A DNA stretch of 64,000 bases, from NCBI RefSeq assembly GCF_025643255.1, contig NZ_CP087112.1:2108001-2172000 (forward strand), in the 5' to 3' direction. The position numbers were made by a program, and so were the translations under genes. This DNA is from Halomonas sp. 7T (GTDB taxonomy: Bacteria > Pseudomonadota > Gammaproteobacteria > Pseudomonadales > Halomonadaceae). Position 1 is the stretch's first letter. The number at the start of each line of letters is the position of its first letter. The notes beneath the pieces were generated by a model, which was given only the letters and a program-made list of their open reading frames with translations, searched no databases and was not told the origin of the DNA. Shown here in pieces: positions 21,184 to 30,836 of this stretch.

Positions 21184-23649
21184 TCAATGTAACGTTCGCT
21201 GATCACCCGGCAGGGTATCAATATGTAGCGGCGCAAAATGGCGCGGCTTATTGCCAGGAAAATCGAGACTCGACCACGGGCCTGCCAATACAGGCGCACC
21301 GCATATCCAAGCGACCATCGCCTGACGAAACCCGGCTAAAAAGCTGTCTCGCTCAGGGGTCTCTCCCATAAAAAATGAAAAACCTGCGTACATACCTGCC
21401 GCGTACTCTTGCCAACCGGCGTAGTGGTTGGCGGCTAAATGGTATGCGCGATCCAATACATCCGCGAAGGCTTTGCGCTCCAGCCAACCAAGCTGTCGAG
21501 CCGCAATGGCAAGGTCTACCAGCTGAGCAATATCCCAGGCCGCCATGTCTACCTCGTTGCAGCCATCTTCATTGCTACGCACACGGCGCAACCGGAGCAA
21601 ATGATGCCGCTCCTCTTCACCGCAATCGCCCGACTCCAAAATAGCGATTTCAGCATCTAGGCGTTCAGGATTAAGCGTGTAAGGCGCATAGTTAATCTGA
21701 TACTCCTGCCGGTCGCCGGACTCCAGCATGAAGGTTAAAAACTCCTGCATGTCACTTGCACTGCTCAAATGGTAGTGGCTTTCTACCCACTCGCGAATAT
21801 CAGCGCACTCTCGCGGGCTTTCTACCTGAGGCTCGCTCCAAACAGCGCTATTGAGCGGTCCTACCAGCGACATCGCCGTAAAGTGACTTAGCGTCGGCCG
21901 CTCGCCGGGCTCACACCAGGCATCGTGGCGCCAGTCAAGCCAATGAAACAGGCTGCCAGGGTCATCAAGGTGCCATGCAATCTCGTTAATCAGCGAATCG
22001 TGCTCAGGCTCGGGCAGGCAGCTCTCCCAGGCGAACCATGCATCCAACAAGCGCTTAGGCGTGGCATAAAAACGGCACAGGCAGCTACGCAGGGCGTTGG
22101 CGTACTCCATCAGTGGCGCTTGTTCAAACAGTCCACTGTCCAGCGCCATATGCAGATAAAAAGCGAATTTCTCCGCCATATGAATAGTGGCCGCATGACG
22201 ACTCACGCCTTTCAAGGCATTGCGCTGCTGAAGCTCATCAGGCTTCGGTTGGCCAAACGGTGTTTGTGAAGGCGGCCTCACACCGTGTACTGCATCCGCG
22301 GCCAACTGGTTAAGGTGGTGCGCCTGGGCGGGCAACCAGTAACGGGCTAATGCCTGATGGCCCTCATCAGCATGTAAGCCTAATGAATCTTGGAGGTAAA
22401 TCGCGGCATCAGCACGGCGCTGCTCAGCGACAGGTGCGGATGGAGTAAGCTGGCGCAACATGACATCCGGTTCGCGCACGCTCGCTAACGCAAGTAGCCA
22501 GTGGTGCGGTGAGTTCCGCCACTGCTTGATAAGCGTTCGAGAAGCGCTGCGCGTTGCATCATCCAGCAACGCCCCCAGCGAGTGCTTCCAGGGGCTATGG
22601 GACGCATGCATCAGCAGCTTATGGCGAACACTGGGCGTCATGCCTCGACGGTCGACCCCTTCGAACAGGCTTTGACCACGCAGGTAAGCTTTCAACACGG
22701 CATGCCAATCATGATAGCGGCGCCCTATTAAGTCGGCAGCATGAGCCGCCAAGGCATCAGCCTCTTCTTGACTTAGCCACTCACAGCAGGCACCCGCCCA
22801 GGCTAATTCAACTACCCGAAGCCAGTCCCAGGCTGCCCACTCTAGCGGCTCACCTTCACTGACAAACTTATTCAGCACCGGCGCATAGGGGGAGTCTTCA
22901 AGCACATTACGCTGCCACTCCAGCCGCTGTGCATTATCCATGGCCAGTAATTCACGGGCTTCAATGTCCCAGCGTTGGCGCTCGCCCTGGGCGCTTAGCC
23001 ACAGAATGACTTCAAGCAGCTGTTCACGGCTGTGAATCTGCCAAATACGCTCTAACCATGCCGGTGCATCAGGCCAGTCGATGGTAGTCGCCGGATAACT
23101 CATCACCGGCCTGAACAGCGCACATAGCCGCCACGGCTGAGCAGCAGGCATCTGCGGCCATAGCGACGTAGGGGCTGGCAAGGCTAATAAAGCGTGTTCG
23201 AGCGTTTCCCAGGTAATCCCTTCACCCTCGCTCTCCAGGTCGGCTAACGCTTGACAGGCATCAATAAAACGGTCATCTGCCCCCGTTTCCCAGCCCTTGG
23301 CACCCAGCGCTCGGCGCAGATCCGAAAGCCAAGCCCGCAGGTCACTGTATTCTGTGGTGATCCGCCGGGTAACGTGGTGGGCCCAGCGGGTAGCCTCTGC
23401 TTGGGATATCCAGCCCGCAGCACCCGCCAGCGCTGCCCACTCAAGTGCACCTAAAAGCCGATCGGCTTCACCCGAGGGCGCACCCAAACCGTGGAAAAGC
23501 TGGTCGGCCAGCTCGCCCCGGTGGGCAATGCCTAGCTGCAGTAGGCGCTGCTCGGCCGCCACTGCATCCACCGCTAGCGGGTGTGGAGTAAACGCCCAAT
23601 CACACAGCACCAGCTGTTGGGCCCACCAGGCATTCAACGCGTCGACCAA
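21184..23649 (-). CDS. Large DUF1266-like repeat protein
   Basis: No enzyme recognised. The 821-residue product shows three copies of a DUF1266-like unit at about residues 64-120, 272-331 and 702-762. Each unit has a Trp/Leu-rich helix (LEWAALAGAAGW, LRVVELAWAGACCEWL, LVDLAIAARQLGWL), an Ala-rich helix with a His or Arg (ATRWAHHVTRR, DALAAHAADLIGRR, ADVLDRAYHLAANHY), and a closing W-x-x-(Y/F/L) segment. A W-x-I/E-x-S-R helix precedes two of them. E. coli YbeR/YbeU-type proteins carry single DUF1266 units of unknown function. Translation starts at TTG 23649 with a GAGG site; no signal peptide or membrane segment is visible. Confidence 0.78.
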   Translation of the reverse strand: MVDALNAWWAQQLVLCDWAFTPHPLAVDAVAAEQRLLQLGIAHRGELADQLFHGLGAPSGEADRLLGALEWAALAGAAGWISQAEATRWAHHVTRRITTEYSDLRAWLSDLRRALGAKGWETGADDRFIDACQALADLESEGEGITWETLEHALLALPAPTSLWPQMPAAQPWRLCALFRPVMSYPATTIDWPDAPAWLERIWQIHSREQLLEVILWLSAQGERQRWDIEARELLAMDNAQRLEWQRNVLEDSPYAPVLNKFVSEGEPLEWAAWDWLRVVELAWAGACCEWLSQEEADALAAHAADLIGRRYHDWHAVLKAYLRGQSLFEGVDRRGMTPSVRHKLLMHASHSPWKHSLGALLDDATRSASRTLIKQWRNSPHHWLLALASVREPDVMLRQLTPSAPVAEQRRADAAIYLQDSLGLHADEGHQALARYWLPAQAHHLNQLAADAVHGVRPPSQTPFGQPKPDELQQRNALKGVSRHAATIHMAEKFAFYLHMALDSGLFEQAPLMEYANALRSCLCRFYATPKRLLDAWFAWESCLPEPEHDSLINEIAWHLDDPGSLFHWLDWRHDAWCEPGERPTLSHFTAMSLVGPLNSAVWSEPQVESPRECADIREWVESHYHLSSASDMQEFLTFMLESGDRQEYQINYAPYTLNPERLDAEIAILESGDCGEEERHHLLRLRRVRSNEDGCNEVDMAAWDIAQLVDLAIAARQLGWLERKAFADVLDRAYHLAANHYAGWQEYAAGMYAGFSFFMGETPERDSFLAGFRQAMVAWICGAPVLAGPWSSLDFPGNKPRHFAPLHIDTLPGDQRTLH

Positions 23650-23691
23650 AAGACACCTCGAAGAAGCAGAAAACGATCAATGAAAGCCAAA

Positions 23692-23720
23692 CAAAATGAA
23701 GCAGCCCTAATCAGGCTGCT
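23692..23720 (-). terminator. Weak hairpin upstream of the DUF1266-like gene
   Basis: Stem AGCAGCC / GGCTGCT with a seven-base loop, followed on the minus strand by TCATTTTGTTT. It could be a leaky terminator for readthrough from the YeaQ-like gene or a leader structure of the DUF1266-like gene. Confidence 0.35.
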
Positions 23721-23778
23721 AAAAGTTGCATAGTGTAACGGAAACTTGTGCCAAGACCGATAGCAACGCCACAAAACA

Positions 23779-23807
23779 ACGCTGCCCGACACAAAGGCCG
23801 GGCAGCG
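23779..23807 (-). terminator. Rho-independent terminator of the YeaQ/GlsB-like gene
   Basis: Stem CGCTGCCCG / CGGGCAGCG with a ten-base loop, followed on the minus strand by TTGTTTTGT. Confidence 0.7.
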
Positions 23808-23830
23808 CATACAGGACAGGCTGTGTGGCG

Positions 23831-24073
23831 CTAAGCGCTTTTGACTTTACTGATGACCCATAGCAAGACGACGGCACCGACGGTCGCCGTCACCAGCGAG
23901 CCGATAAAACCTCCTGCCTGAAGTCCTAAGAGGCTGAACAGGAAGCCGCCAACCAACGCACCAACAATACCGACACCGATATTACCCAGCACACCGAAAC
24001 CGCCGCCGCGCATGATGTTGCCAGCAATCCAGCCAGCTAAACCACCAATAATTAACCATGCAATAAAGCCCAT
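23831..24073 (-). CDS. GlsB/YeaQ/YmgE family stress-response membrane protein
   Basis: Small membrane protein of 80 residues, formerly called transglycosylase-associated, with Gly-rich hydrophobic segments: MGFIAWLIIGGLAGWIAG (residues 1-18), a central NIGVGIVGALVGGFLFSLLGL, and a C-terminal LVTATVGAVVLLWVI. The GGL-x-G-W-I-A-G start and NI-x-VGIVGA motif define the family. YeaQ and YmgE are stress-induced in E. coli, but a molecular role is not established. It is monocistronic. Confidence 0.92.
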   Translation of the reverse strand: MGFIAWLIIGGLAGWIAGNIMRGGGFGVLGNIGVGIVGALVGGFLFSLLGLQAGGFIGSLVTATVGAVVLLWVISKVKSA

Positions 24074-24231
24074 AGTGCCTCCTTGATATTCACTTTGCTT
24101 GGGGTTTTATCTATCTACGTTAGCTACTTCATCTAGCCAATGGTTTTACCTACGCATCGCGCTTGTCCTAACATAGCACACAGCGCTAATGTTCGGCGCA
24201 CCGGATGCTTGCTCTCTATAAAGGAAATCCC

Positions 24232-25101
24232 ATGATCCCCGACTCTCTCAAACAGCTCCTTAGCAACGTAGATGGCCAGCAGCAGGCCAACTGGCAAGGG
24301 CGCGAGGTAGTGCTGTTCAAGATGGCCTGGGGGGAAATGGTGATCAGTCTTCAGGGCGCCCAGGTTCTACACTTTCAACCTGCTGGCGATGAGAGCTGGC
24401 TATGGGTCACCCCTACGCCACAAGCACTACCCGGCGCCATCCGTGGCGGCATTCCGCTGTGCTGGCCGTGGTTTGGAGATGAGCGCTATGCCGATGAAAG
24501 CCCTGAACGTGATGGCCCCTTTCACGGCCTTGCCCGCCATGCCCAGTGGCACCTTGAAGCCGTAGATGAGCACGCCGAAGGCATCGAAGTTCACCTTTCC
24601 CCCGCTCAGCGTCTACATAGCGTATTGACGGCACGCGTGGTTATTCAAGCCAACGCCCAGCGACTAAACGTGGAACTAATTAGCGAAAACGTTGGCGATA
24701 CCCCGATTAAAACCAGCGGCGCGCTGCATACCTACGTAGCTGTTGCCGATACCCATCAGTGCCGCCTGGAAGGACTAGCAGGCGCGCGCTACCTAGACAA
24801 GTTGCGCGATTTTGCTGAAGACGAGCAACAGGGAACGCTAGCTATTCGCGGTGCGGTTGACCGCATATACCACACCAATGAAGCCGTACTACTTAACGAT
24901 GGCAAGCGAAGCCTACGCATCGCCAAACAGTCCAGTGACTCTACTGTCGTATGGCACCCAAACAGCGAGCTGCCCAGCGACACTCCCGCCGAGGCAGCGC
25001 GCCATTTTCTCTGTGTCGAAGCGGCCAATACCCGTCTAGATCCAGTATGGCTGGTGCCCGGTGCGCAGCATCTACTCGGTACGACATTAAGCCGCGGCTA
25101 A
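24232..25101 (+). CDS. yeaD: D-hexose-6-phosphate mutarotase (YeaD-like)
   Basis: Galactose-mutarotase-like beta-sandwich enzyme that interconverts alpha and beta hexose 6-phosphates. Of the 289 residues, GGIPLCWPWFG is at about 73-83, and the catalytic-site segments FHGLARHAQW, GALHTYVAV and FLCVEAANT carry the expected His and Glu. The ATG at 24232 with an AAGGAAA site is preferred over the in-frame start at 24205. It is divergent from the YeaQ-like gene, an interesting parallel with E. coli where yeaD and yeaQ are near one another, but that may be chance. Confidence 0.92.
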   Translation: MIPDSLKQLLSNVDGQQQANWQGREVVLFKMAWGEMVISLQGAQVLHFQPAGDESWLWVTPTPQALPGAIRGGIPLCWPWFGDERYADESPERDGPFHGLARHAQWHLEAVDEHAEGIEVHLSPAQRLHSVLTARVVIQANAQRLNVELISENVGDTPIKTSGALHTYVAVADTHQCRLEGLAGARYLDKLRDFAEDEQQGTLAIRGAVDRIYHTNEAVLLNDGKRSLRIAKQSSDSTVVWHPNSELPSDTPAEAARHFLCVEAANTRLDPVWLVPGAQHLLGTTLSRG

Positions 25102-25188
25102 TTCGAACGTTAGTAACCACTGTCGCATCAATAACTTGGTAATGTAGACGTATCGAAAGATGCCACATAACTCAGACAAGGAGCTTCC

Positions 25189-25380
25189 ATGAATCCTCAA
25201 GATTGGCTTGAGGCAGCCACGCTTGCGTTTAACCTAGTGGGAATGGTGGTGTGCTTGGTTGGCCTGACGCTCGCCCAAAAAATGTCGCGCAAATGGCCAG
25301 GCTATGTCATCGCAGTGATAGGCTTTCAAATTGCAACGATGCCGATGTTTTACCAGTTGGTGCTCATGCTGCGGCAGTAG
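25189..25380 (+). CDS. Small hydrophobic protein, unknown function
   Basis: Unrecognised 63-residue protein with two hydrophobic segments (about 9-28, ATLAFNLVGMVVCLVGLTL, and 37-58, PGYVIAVIGFQIATMPMFYQL) joined by a basic KMSRK loop, suggesting an inner-membrane hairpin with the loop in the cytoplasm. An AAGGAG site lies ten bases before the ATG. It stands 53 bases before ycjX on the same strand and could share its transcript. Confidence 0.65.
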   Translation: MNPQDWLEAATLAFNLVGMVVCLVGLTLAQKMSRKWPGYVIAVIGFQIATMPMFYQLVLMLRQ

Positions 25381-25433
25381 CCGCTACGCTAATAGCACCC
25401 TTTTAGTTATATGATGCCTACGAGGCCTGTTTT

Positions 25434-26822
25434 ATGCGCCAGCCGTTAAGCCGCGAATTGAGCAATCTATTAGAGCGTGGCCGTGACCGACAGCTACGGC
25501 TGGCGGTCACCGGATTATCGCAAGCGGGAAAAACGGCGTTTTTGACCTCGTTAGTGAATCAGCTGCGCCACGCCGGGGTAGAGGCGCAGCTTGATTTGTT
25601 ACCGGCAGCGCGCGAAGGGCGTTTATTAGGTGCACAACGGCTGAACCAGCCCGATCTCGGCGTGCCGCGCTTTCCTTACGACCCTGGCATGGCGGCACTG
25701 CGCAATACGCCGCCGCGCTGGCCTGAGCCGACCCGCGGCATTAGCGAGCTACGCTTACAGCTACGCTACCGGCCCGCCCAGCAGGGCTGGCTGACGCCAG
25801 ACATCGCCCACTTAACCCTTGACCTATTTGACTATCCCGGCGAGTGGCTGCTGGATCTCCCCCTGCTACATCACGATTTTTATAGCTGGTGTCAGGCCCA
25901 GTCGCAGCTTGAAGGACCACACCGGCAAGCGCTGTTTAGTGAATGGCTGGCCGAAACGGAGCAGTTAGACCCCGCCGAAGAAGCCAACGAAGCCCAACTC
26001 GCCACGCTTGCAGAAGCCTACGCTCAAGGCCTTCGGCGCGCCAAGCAAGCGGGGTTTTCGGACCTACAGCCCGGGCGTTTTTTACTGCCAGGAGAGCTTG
26101 ACGGCGCGCCGGTACTGCAGTTTTTTCCACTGCTTGGGCTTAATGAGCCCAAAGAGACCCTGGAAGCACTGCCCGACACCAGCGTTTACGCCACATTAGC
26201 GGCGCGTTTTCGCTACTATCAGCAGCAGGTGGTACGGCCTTTTTACCGTGACCACTTCCGCCGCTTTGACCGCCAAATCGTGCTGGTCGATGTGCTTGGC
26301 GCGCTTAATGCCGGGCCTGAGCGCTTTGAAGATCTTTCTAGGGCCCTGCGCCAGCTAATGCAGAGCTTTGATTACGGCAAGCGCAGCCTGCTGACGCGCC
26401 TGTTTGCGCCCAAAATTGATCGCTTAGCCATTGCCGCTACCAAAGCGGATCATGTGACCCCTGACCAACACGGCAACGTGGTAAAGCTATTAGAGGCCTT
26501 ACTGACAGAGCCTCTTAAAGATCTACGCTTTGCTAACGTGCCGGTTAAAGCACTTTCGCTGGCGGCTATCCGCGCCACGGAAGCCCGCGAGGTCACCCAC
26601 GAGGGTAAACGTTCACCTGCACTGCGCGGCACTACTTTAGAGGGTGAAGAGGTATTGGTTTACCCCGGCGATGTACCCGCCCGGCTACCCGATGCCGATT
26701 TTTGGCAGCAGCAAGGGTTCGATTTCCCCAGTTTTCGGCCAATGCCTACCCACTCAGAGGCGCTGGTTCATATCCGTATGGACGCCGCCATCGACTGGCT
26801 GATTGGAGATAAACTGTCATGA
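25434..26822 (+). CDS. ycjX: YcjX-like P-loop GTP-binding protein
   Basis: DUF463 family protein, 462 residues, with a P-loop GLSQAGKT at residues 27-34 and a switch-like DYPGEW segment. RGISELRLQLRYRP and FYRDHFRRFDRQIVLVDVLGALNAG are conserved family blocks, and AATKADHV is a NKxD-like G4 element. In E. coli ycjX and ycjF follow the psp phage-shock genes and are controlled by PspF; no psp genes are visible here. The stop overlaps ycjF (ATGA), so the pair is translationally coupled. Function remains unknown. Confidence 0.9.
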   Translation: MRQPLSRELSNLLERGRDRQLRLAVTGLSQAGKTAFLTSLVNQLRHAGVEAQLDLLPAAREGRLLGAQRLNQPDLGVPRFPYDPGMAALRNTPPRWPEPTRGISELRLQLRYRPAQQGWLTPDIAHLTLDLFDYPGEWLLDLPLLHHDFYSWCQAQSQLEGPHRQALFSEWLAETEQLDPAEEANEAQLATLAEAYAQGLRRAKQAGFSDLQPGRFLLPGELDGAPVLQFFPLLGLNEPKETLEALPDTSVYATLAARFRYYQQQVVRPFYRDHFRRFDRQIVLVDVLGALNAGPERFEDLSRALRQLMQSFDYGKRSLLTRLFAPKIDRLAIAATKADHVTPDQHGNVVKLLEALLTEPLKDLRFANVPVKALSLAAIRATEAREVTHEGKRSPALRGTTLEGEEVLVYPGDVPARLPDADFWQQQGFDFPSFRPMPTHSEALVHIRMDAAIDWLIGDKLS

Positions 26823-27865
26823 CTACCCCACAGCCACGCCGCCACTTTACGCTGGATGACACCCCGGAAGAGGTCCCCGAAACAGCTTCGGCTTTGCGCC
26901 AACGTGAAGCCTTTGCTGACACCAGCGAGCATCACCCACTGGCACCGTTGGCAGAAGAGAAAGCCCTGCCTGCCGCCAGCTTAGGCGCACCACGCAAGCG
27001 CCGCTGGGGGTTGCTATTTGCCCTGGGCGGCGGCGCTGTACTAGGCACTGCCGAACTCGTCACCGGCATACCCGATGCACTCGCACAATCGCAATGGCTG
27101 GCCATTGCCTGGCAGCTGTTCGGCATTAGCCTGATTGGCTTAGGCGGAATCTCACTGCTTAAAGAGCTGGGGCGTTTGCGCCGCCTGAAACGCCACGACA
27201 AACTGCGCGCCGACCTTGCCGAACTACCACTGCGCTCGCCGCAGCAGGCCCGCACCATGGCCGAGCAGCTTAGGCGCCAGCTCAAATTGGCCGATGATGA
27301 CCCGCACTGGCTGGCTTTTCAACGCGCGTGCCAGCCCCACCACAGCGGCGAAGAGATACAAACCCTGTTGCGCTATCACCTGCTACTGCCCCGTGACCGT
27401 GAAGCCCAGCGCTTGATTACCCGCATGTCCGGGGAAACCGCCATAATGGTCGCCATCAGCCCACTAACCCTGGTGGACATGGCGTTAGTGGCCTGGCGAA
27501 GCCTCGCCATGGTGGATCGGTTATGCCGCCTATACGGACTTGAGCTTGGCTACGCCAGCCGTCTACGGCTGTTTCGCAACGTGCTGCACAATATGGCGTT
27601 TGCCGGCGCTAGCGAACTCGCCACCGATGCCAGCATGGATATGCTCTCGCTGGATTTGGCAGGCAGGCTCTCCGCACGGGCAGGCCAAGGCCTCGCGACC
27701 GGGCTACTCAGTGCTCGCTTAGGCCTCCGCGCCCAACGCCTCTGCCGTCCAGTGGCCTTTACCCCTGAAGAACAGCCTAAGCTCGCTGACCTGCGCCAAG
27801 ACCTGTGGCGGCAGATCAAGCGCCTGGATAAAGAGGCGGTTCCCGCAGACAGGGCACGCGATTAA
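26819..27865 (+). CDS. ycjF: YcjF-like inner-membrane protein (DUF697)
   Basis: Membrane protein of 348 residues: acidic, polar N-terminus (1-58), two membrane segments (about 63-83 and 93-115), then a cytoplasmic DUF697 region with AIMVAISPLTLVDMALVAWRSL near 205 and LELGYASRLRLFRNVLHNMAF near 240. The partner of YcjX by the four-base ATGA overlap. It is followed by a convergent gene 21 bases away. Role presumed in envelope stress from family context, not shown by sequence. Confidence 0.9.
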   Translation: MTTPQPRRHFTLDDTPEEVPETASALRQREAFADTSEHHPLAPLAEEKALPAASLGAPRKRRWGLLFALGGGAVLGTAELVTGIPDALAQSQWLAIAWQLFGISLIGLGGISLLKELGRLRRLKRHDKLRADLAELPLRSPQQARTMAEQLRRQLKLADDDPHWLAFQRACQPHHSGEEIQTLLRYHLLLPRDREAQRLITRMSGETAIMVAISPLTLVDMALVAWRSLAMVDRLCRLYGLELGYASRLRLFRNVLHNMAFAGASELATDASMDMLSLDLAGRLSARAGQGLATGLLSARLGLRAQRLCRPVAFTPEEQPKLADLRQDLWRQIKRLDKEAVPADRARD

Positions 27866-27886
27866 CGCGATAGATTGTTAACAGAG

Positions 27887-28684
27887 CTACAGCCCAAACC
27901 GCTTGCTCAACCAAGCCGCCACCGCGGCTTCACCGTGATGGCCAATGCGCTCAGCGCCTTGTATACGCTCGAATAGCTCAGGGTGTGCGTTAGCCATTAC
28001 CTGCGCCTCACCTGCTAAATTAAGCATTTCGGTATCGTTAAGATTATCGCCAAAAGCCAGGCAATCTGCGGGCGTTAAGCCTAGCCGCTCAAGTAGCGCC
28101 GCCAGCGCCACGCCTTTATTAACGCCACCGGCCATGATCTCTAATGCATCGGTCGTCGAGTAAGTAATGTGCAGGTCGGCACCATGACGCTCCAACGCCA
28201 ATGCCTCTAGCTGCGCTAGCGCCTTCGGGTCACCTAAATAGAGCACTTTCCCTACGCCGCTAGCGTCCATCTCTTCCGGCGGCACGACCTCATAGGTAAA
28301 TCCCGTTGAAGCGTGCAACGATAGTAAATGCGGCGCTTCGGCATCCACATGCCAGCCGTTTTCACGGTAGAGGCTAAGGCGCACTTGGGGCGGACGCGGT
28401 AGCTGAATCAGCGCTTGGGCATGGGCAGGCGCAAGGTGTGAGGCGCTGACTAAACCATCGTCTGGGGCGTGGGTATAGGCCCCGTTGGTGCTAATCAAGT
28501 GGGCGGGGATTTTCAATTGATCACGAAATACCCGCATATCATGGTAGTGACGACCCGAGGCCAACGCGACATGATGCCCCTGTTCCGCTAGCGCACGCAG
28601 CACTTCAATCGTGCTTTGGTGCAGCCGGTGGTCGCTGCCCAACAGCGTGCCGTCAAGGTCGGAAACAATCAGCCGCGGTGTCAT
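27887..28684 (-). CDS. Cof-type HAD-IIB phosphatase
   Basis: Haloacid dehalogenase superfamily phosphatase of 265 residues. Motif I is SDLDGTLL with nucleophile Asp, motif II is LASGRHYHD, motif III includes the Lys of GGVNKGVAL, and motif IV is FGDNLNDTEML. The C2B cap lies between. Members such as YbhA, Cof and YidA act on sugar phosphates and pyridoxal phosphate with broad specificity. I prefer the ATG at 28684, with a GAGGAG site five bases upstream, over an in-frame GTG at 28690. Confidence 0.92.
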   Translation of the reverse strand: MTPRLIVSDLDGTLLGSDHRLHQSTIEVLRALAEQGHHVALASGRHYHDMRVFRDQLKIPAHLISTNGAYTHAPDDGLVSASHLAPAHAQALIQLPRPPQVRLSLYRENGWHVDAEAPHLLSLHASTGFTYEVVPPEEMDASGVGKVLYLGDPKALAQLEALALERHGADLHITYSTTDALEIMAGGVNKGVALAALLERLGLTPADCLAFGDNLNDTEMLNLAGEAQVMANAHPELFERIQGAERIGHHGEAAVAAWLSKRFGL

Positions 28685-28865
28685 AAGCACTCCTCGTTAA
28701 ACAATGGATCAGCAGCCCTGCGTAAACTTCAGCTTAACCGATTCAACGAAGCACGGGTAAGTCATTGACCTGGCGTTGAGGGACCAACTTCCCCCCGGTG
28801 GGTAATTGGCGCAGCCAGTGGGAATCCGTATAGTGTCAGCCTACTCTCGCCAACTGATTGAGCAC

Positions 28866-30815
28866 ATGCTTCAAAACAACTCCCTGCTTGCCCAGCTCAA
28901 GCAACAGATTCGTCAAACCACCCCACGCGCCGAAGGGGTGATCAAAGCCACCGAAAAAGGGTTTGGGTTTCTCGAAACCGACGACGGTGAATCCTATTTC
29001 GTACCACCGCCCGCCATGAAGCAGGTGCTTCATGGTGACCGCGTGGAAGCAATCATCCACGAAAACGGTGACAAGAAGTCCGTTGAGCCGGAAAAGCTGA
29101 TTGAAGCGGGGCTGGATCGGTTTGTTGCCCGTGTGCAGAAGCGCGAAGGCCGTCTCGCCGTCGTACCCGATCACCCCTCAATTAAAAACGTTCTCAAATC
29201 GCGCATTAAGAACAGCCTAGATGAAGCCACCATTGCGGATGGCGATTGGGTTGTAGCGCGACTTGTGCGTCATCCGCTAAAAACCGACGACCGCGCCTTT
29301 TTTGCCCAAATTGACGAGTTGGTCGCCAAGAGCGATGACCCGGCCGTGCCGTGGCGCGTTACCTTAGCGCGTCATGCGTTGGAGCAAGAGTGCCCCGATG
29401 CGGGTACCGAGTGGCCCTTAATAGATGAAGACCTTACCCGCGAAGACCTAACCGCCACGCCTTTCTTTACGGTCGACGGTGAAAAAACCCGCGATATGGA
29501 TGATGCGCTGCACGTGCAAGCGCTAGAAAACGGCGGTTGGCAGCTAAGCGTAGCGATTGCCGACCCCACCGCCTACGTGGAAGAAGGCCATGCGGCGGAT
29601 TTAGAAGCCCGTACCCGCGCTTTCACCGTTTACCTGCCCGGCCAAAACGTCACCATGCTGCCGGAGCAGCTAGCGGATGATCTCTGCTCACTGTGGGAAG
29701 GCCAGGAGCGCCCTGCCCTCGCCTGTACGCTGGACATTAACGCCGACGGCAGCCTGGGCGATTACCGCTTCTTCGCGGCGAATGTAAAATCCCACGCCAA
29801 ACTCGCCTACGACCGCGTTTCTGACTGGATCGAAGGTCAAGGCGATTGGGCGCCAGCAGAGAACATTGCCGAGCAGCTGACTGCCCTGCGTGATTTGACT
29901 GAGGCGCGTACCGCTTGGCGTAACGAACACGCGTTGGTGTTCAAAGACCGCCCCGACTACGTGTTTGATCTCGATCCCGCTGGCAACGTGCTGGCCGTGC
30001 GCACCGAAGAACGCCGCATAGCCAACCGCATGATCGAAGAGTCAATGATTGTCGCTAACGCCTGCTGTGCGGACTTCCTGGCACAACATATCGGCCACGG
30101 CATCTTTAACGTGCATCGCGCCTTCGAGCCGGAAAAAGCCGAAGCCGCTCAGGAGTTCCTGGCAGGCCAAGAGATTGTGGTTGAGCGCGAAGCGCTGACC
30201 GAGCTTGCCCGCTACACCGAGCTAAAGCGTGCGCTAGAAAGCCGCGATGACGCTTGGCTAGATGCGCGCCTGCGCCGCTTCCAAGGCTTTACCAGCATGT
30301 CGGCCCAGCCTGGCCCGCACTTTGGCTTAGGGTTACCCGCCTACGCGACCTGGACATCACCGATTCGTAAGTATGGCGATATGGTCAACCACCGCTTGAT
30401 CAAGCGCGTGCTGAAAGGTGAACAAGCCCCCGCTGAGGCCACCCAGCAGCTCACCGAGCAGCTCACCGAACGCCGCCGCCTGAACCGTATGGCCGAGCGC
30501 GATGTGAAAGATTGGCTCTACGTGCGTTACCTAACGCCTGCCGCACAGAACCAGGACACCTTTGAGGCCGAGATCATGGCCATCAACCGTGGCGGCATGC
30601 GCGTTCGCCTGTTGGAAAATGGCGCGACAGCCTTTGTACCTGCGCCTTTAATGCACAGCGACCGCAGCAAAGTGGTGATTGACGATAAAGAGGGCCGTAT
30701 CCAGATCGAAGGCGAAGAGCGCTACAAGCTGGGCGATCCGCTTCGCGTGGTGCTCACTGAGGCCCGTGAAGAGACCCGCTCGCTGGTAGCGAAGCCGACG
30801 GCGGCTGATTCTTAG
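28866..30815 (+). CDS. rnb: Exoribonuclease II
   Basis: RNase II degrades single-stranded RNA processively from the 3' end. The 649-residue protein matches E. coli Rnb over its whole length: N-terminal cold-shock domains with TPRAEGVIKATEKGFGFLE, catalytic RNB domain with the acidic cluster TRDMDDALHV, and C-terminal S1 domain from about residue 550. The ATG at 28866 gives the family start MLQNNSLLAQLKQQ; the longer frame from 28806 adds unrelated residues. It is Rnb and not Rnr, as it lacks Rnr's N-terminal helix-turn-helix and Lys-rich tail. A strong terminator follows. Confidence 0.95.
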   Translation: MLQNNSLLAQLKQQIRQTTPRAEGVIKATEKGFGFLETDDGESYFVPPPAMKQVLHGDRVEAIIHENGDKKSVEPEKLIEAGLDRFVARVQKREGRLAVVPDHPSIKNVLKSRIKNSLDEATIADGDWVVARLVRHPLKTDDRAFFAQIDELVAKSDDPAVPWRVTLARHALEQECPDAGTEWPLIDEDLTREDLTATPFFTVDGEKTRDMDDALHVQALENGGWQLSVAIADPTAYVEEGHAADLEARTRAFTVYLPGQNVTMLPEQLADDLCSLWEGQERPALACTLDINADGSLGDYRFFAANVKSHAKLAYDRVSDWIEGQGDWAPAENIAEQLTALRDLTEARTAWRNEHALVFKDRPDYVFDLDPAGNVLAVRTEERRIANRMIEESMIVANACCADFLAQHIGHGIFNVHRAFEPEKAEAAQEFLAGQEIVVEREALTELARYTELKRALESRDDAWLDARLRRFQGFTSMSAQPGPHFGLGLPAYATWTSPIRKYGDMVNHRLIKRVLKGEQAPAEATQQLTEQLTERRRLNRMAERDVKDWLYVRYLTPAAQNQDTFEAEIMAINRGGMRVRLLENGATAFVPAPLMHSDRSKVVIDDKEGRIQIEGEERYKLGDPLRVVLTEAREETRSLVAKPTAADS

Positions 30816-30836
30816 TAAGCAAAGGCCTTACCGGAA

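Noticed and set aside
28866..30815. RNase R (rnr) instead of RNase II
   Set aside because: The length and N-terminus match Rnb; no N-terminal HTH and no Lys-rich C-terminus.
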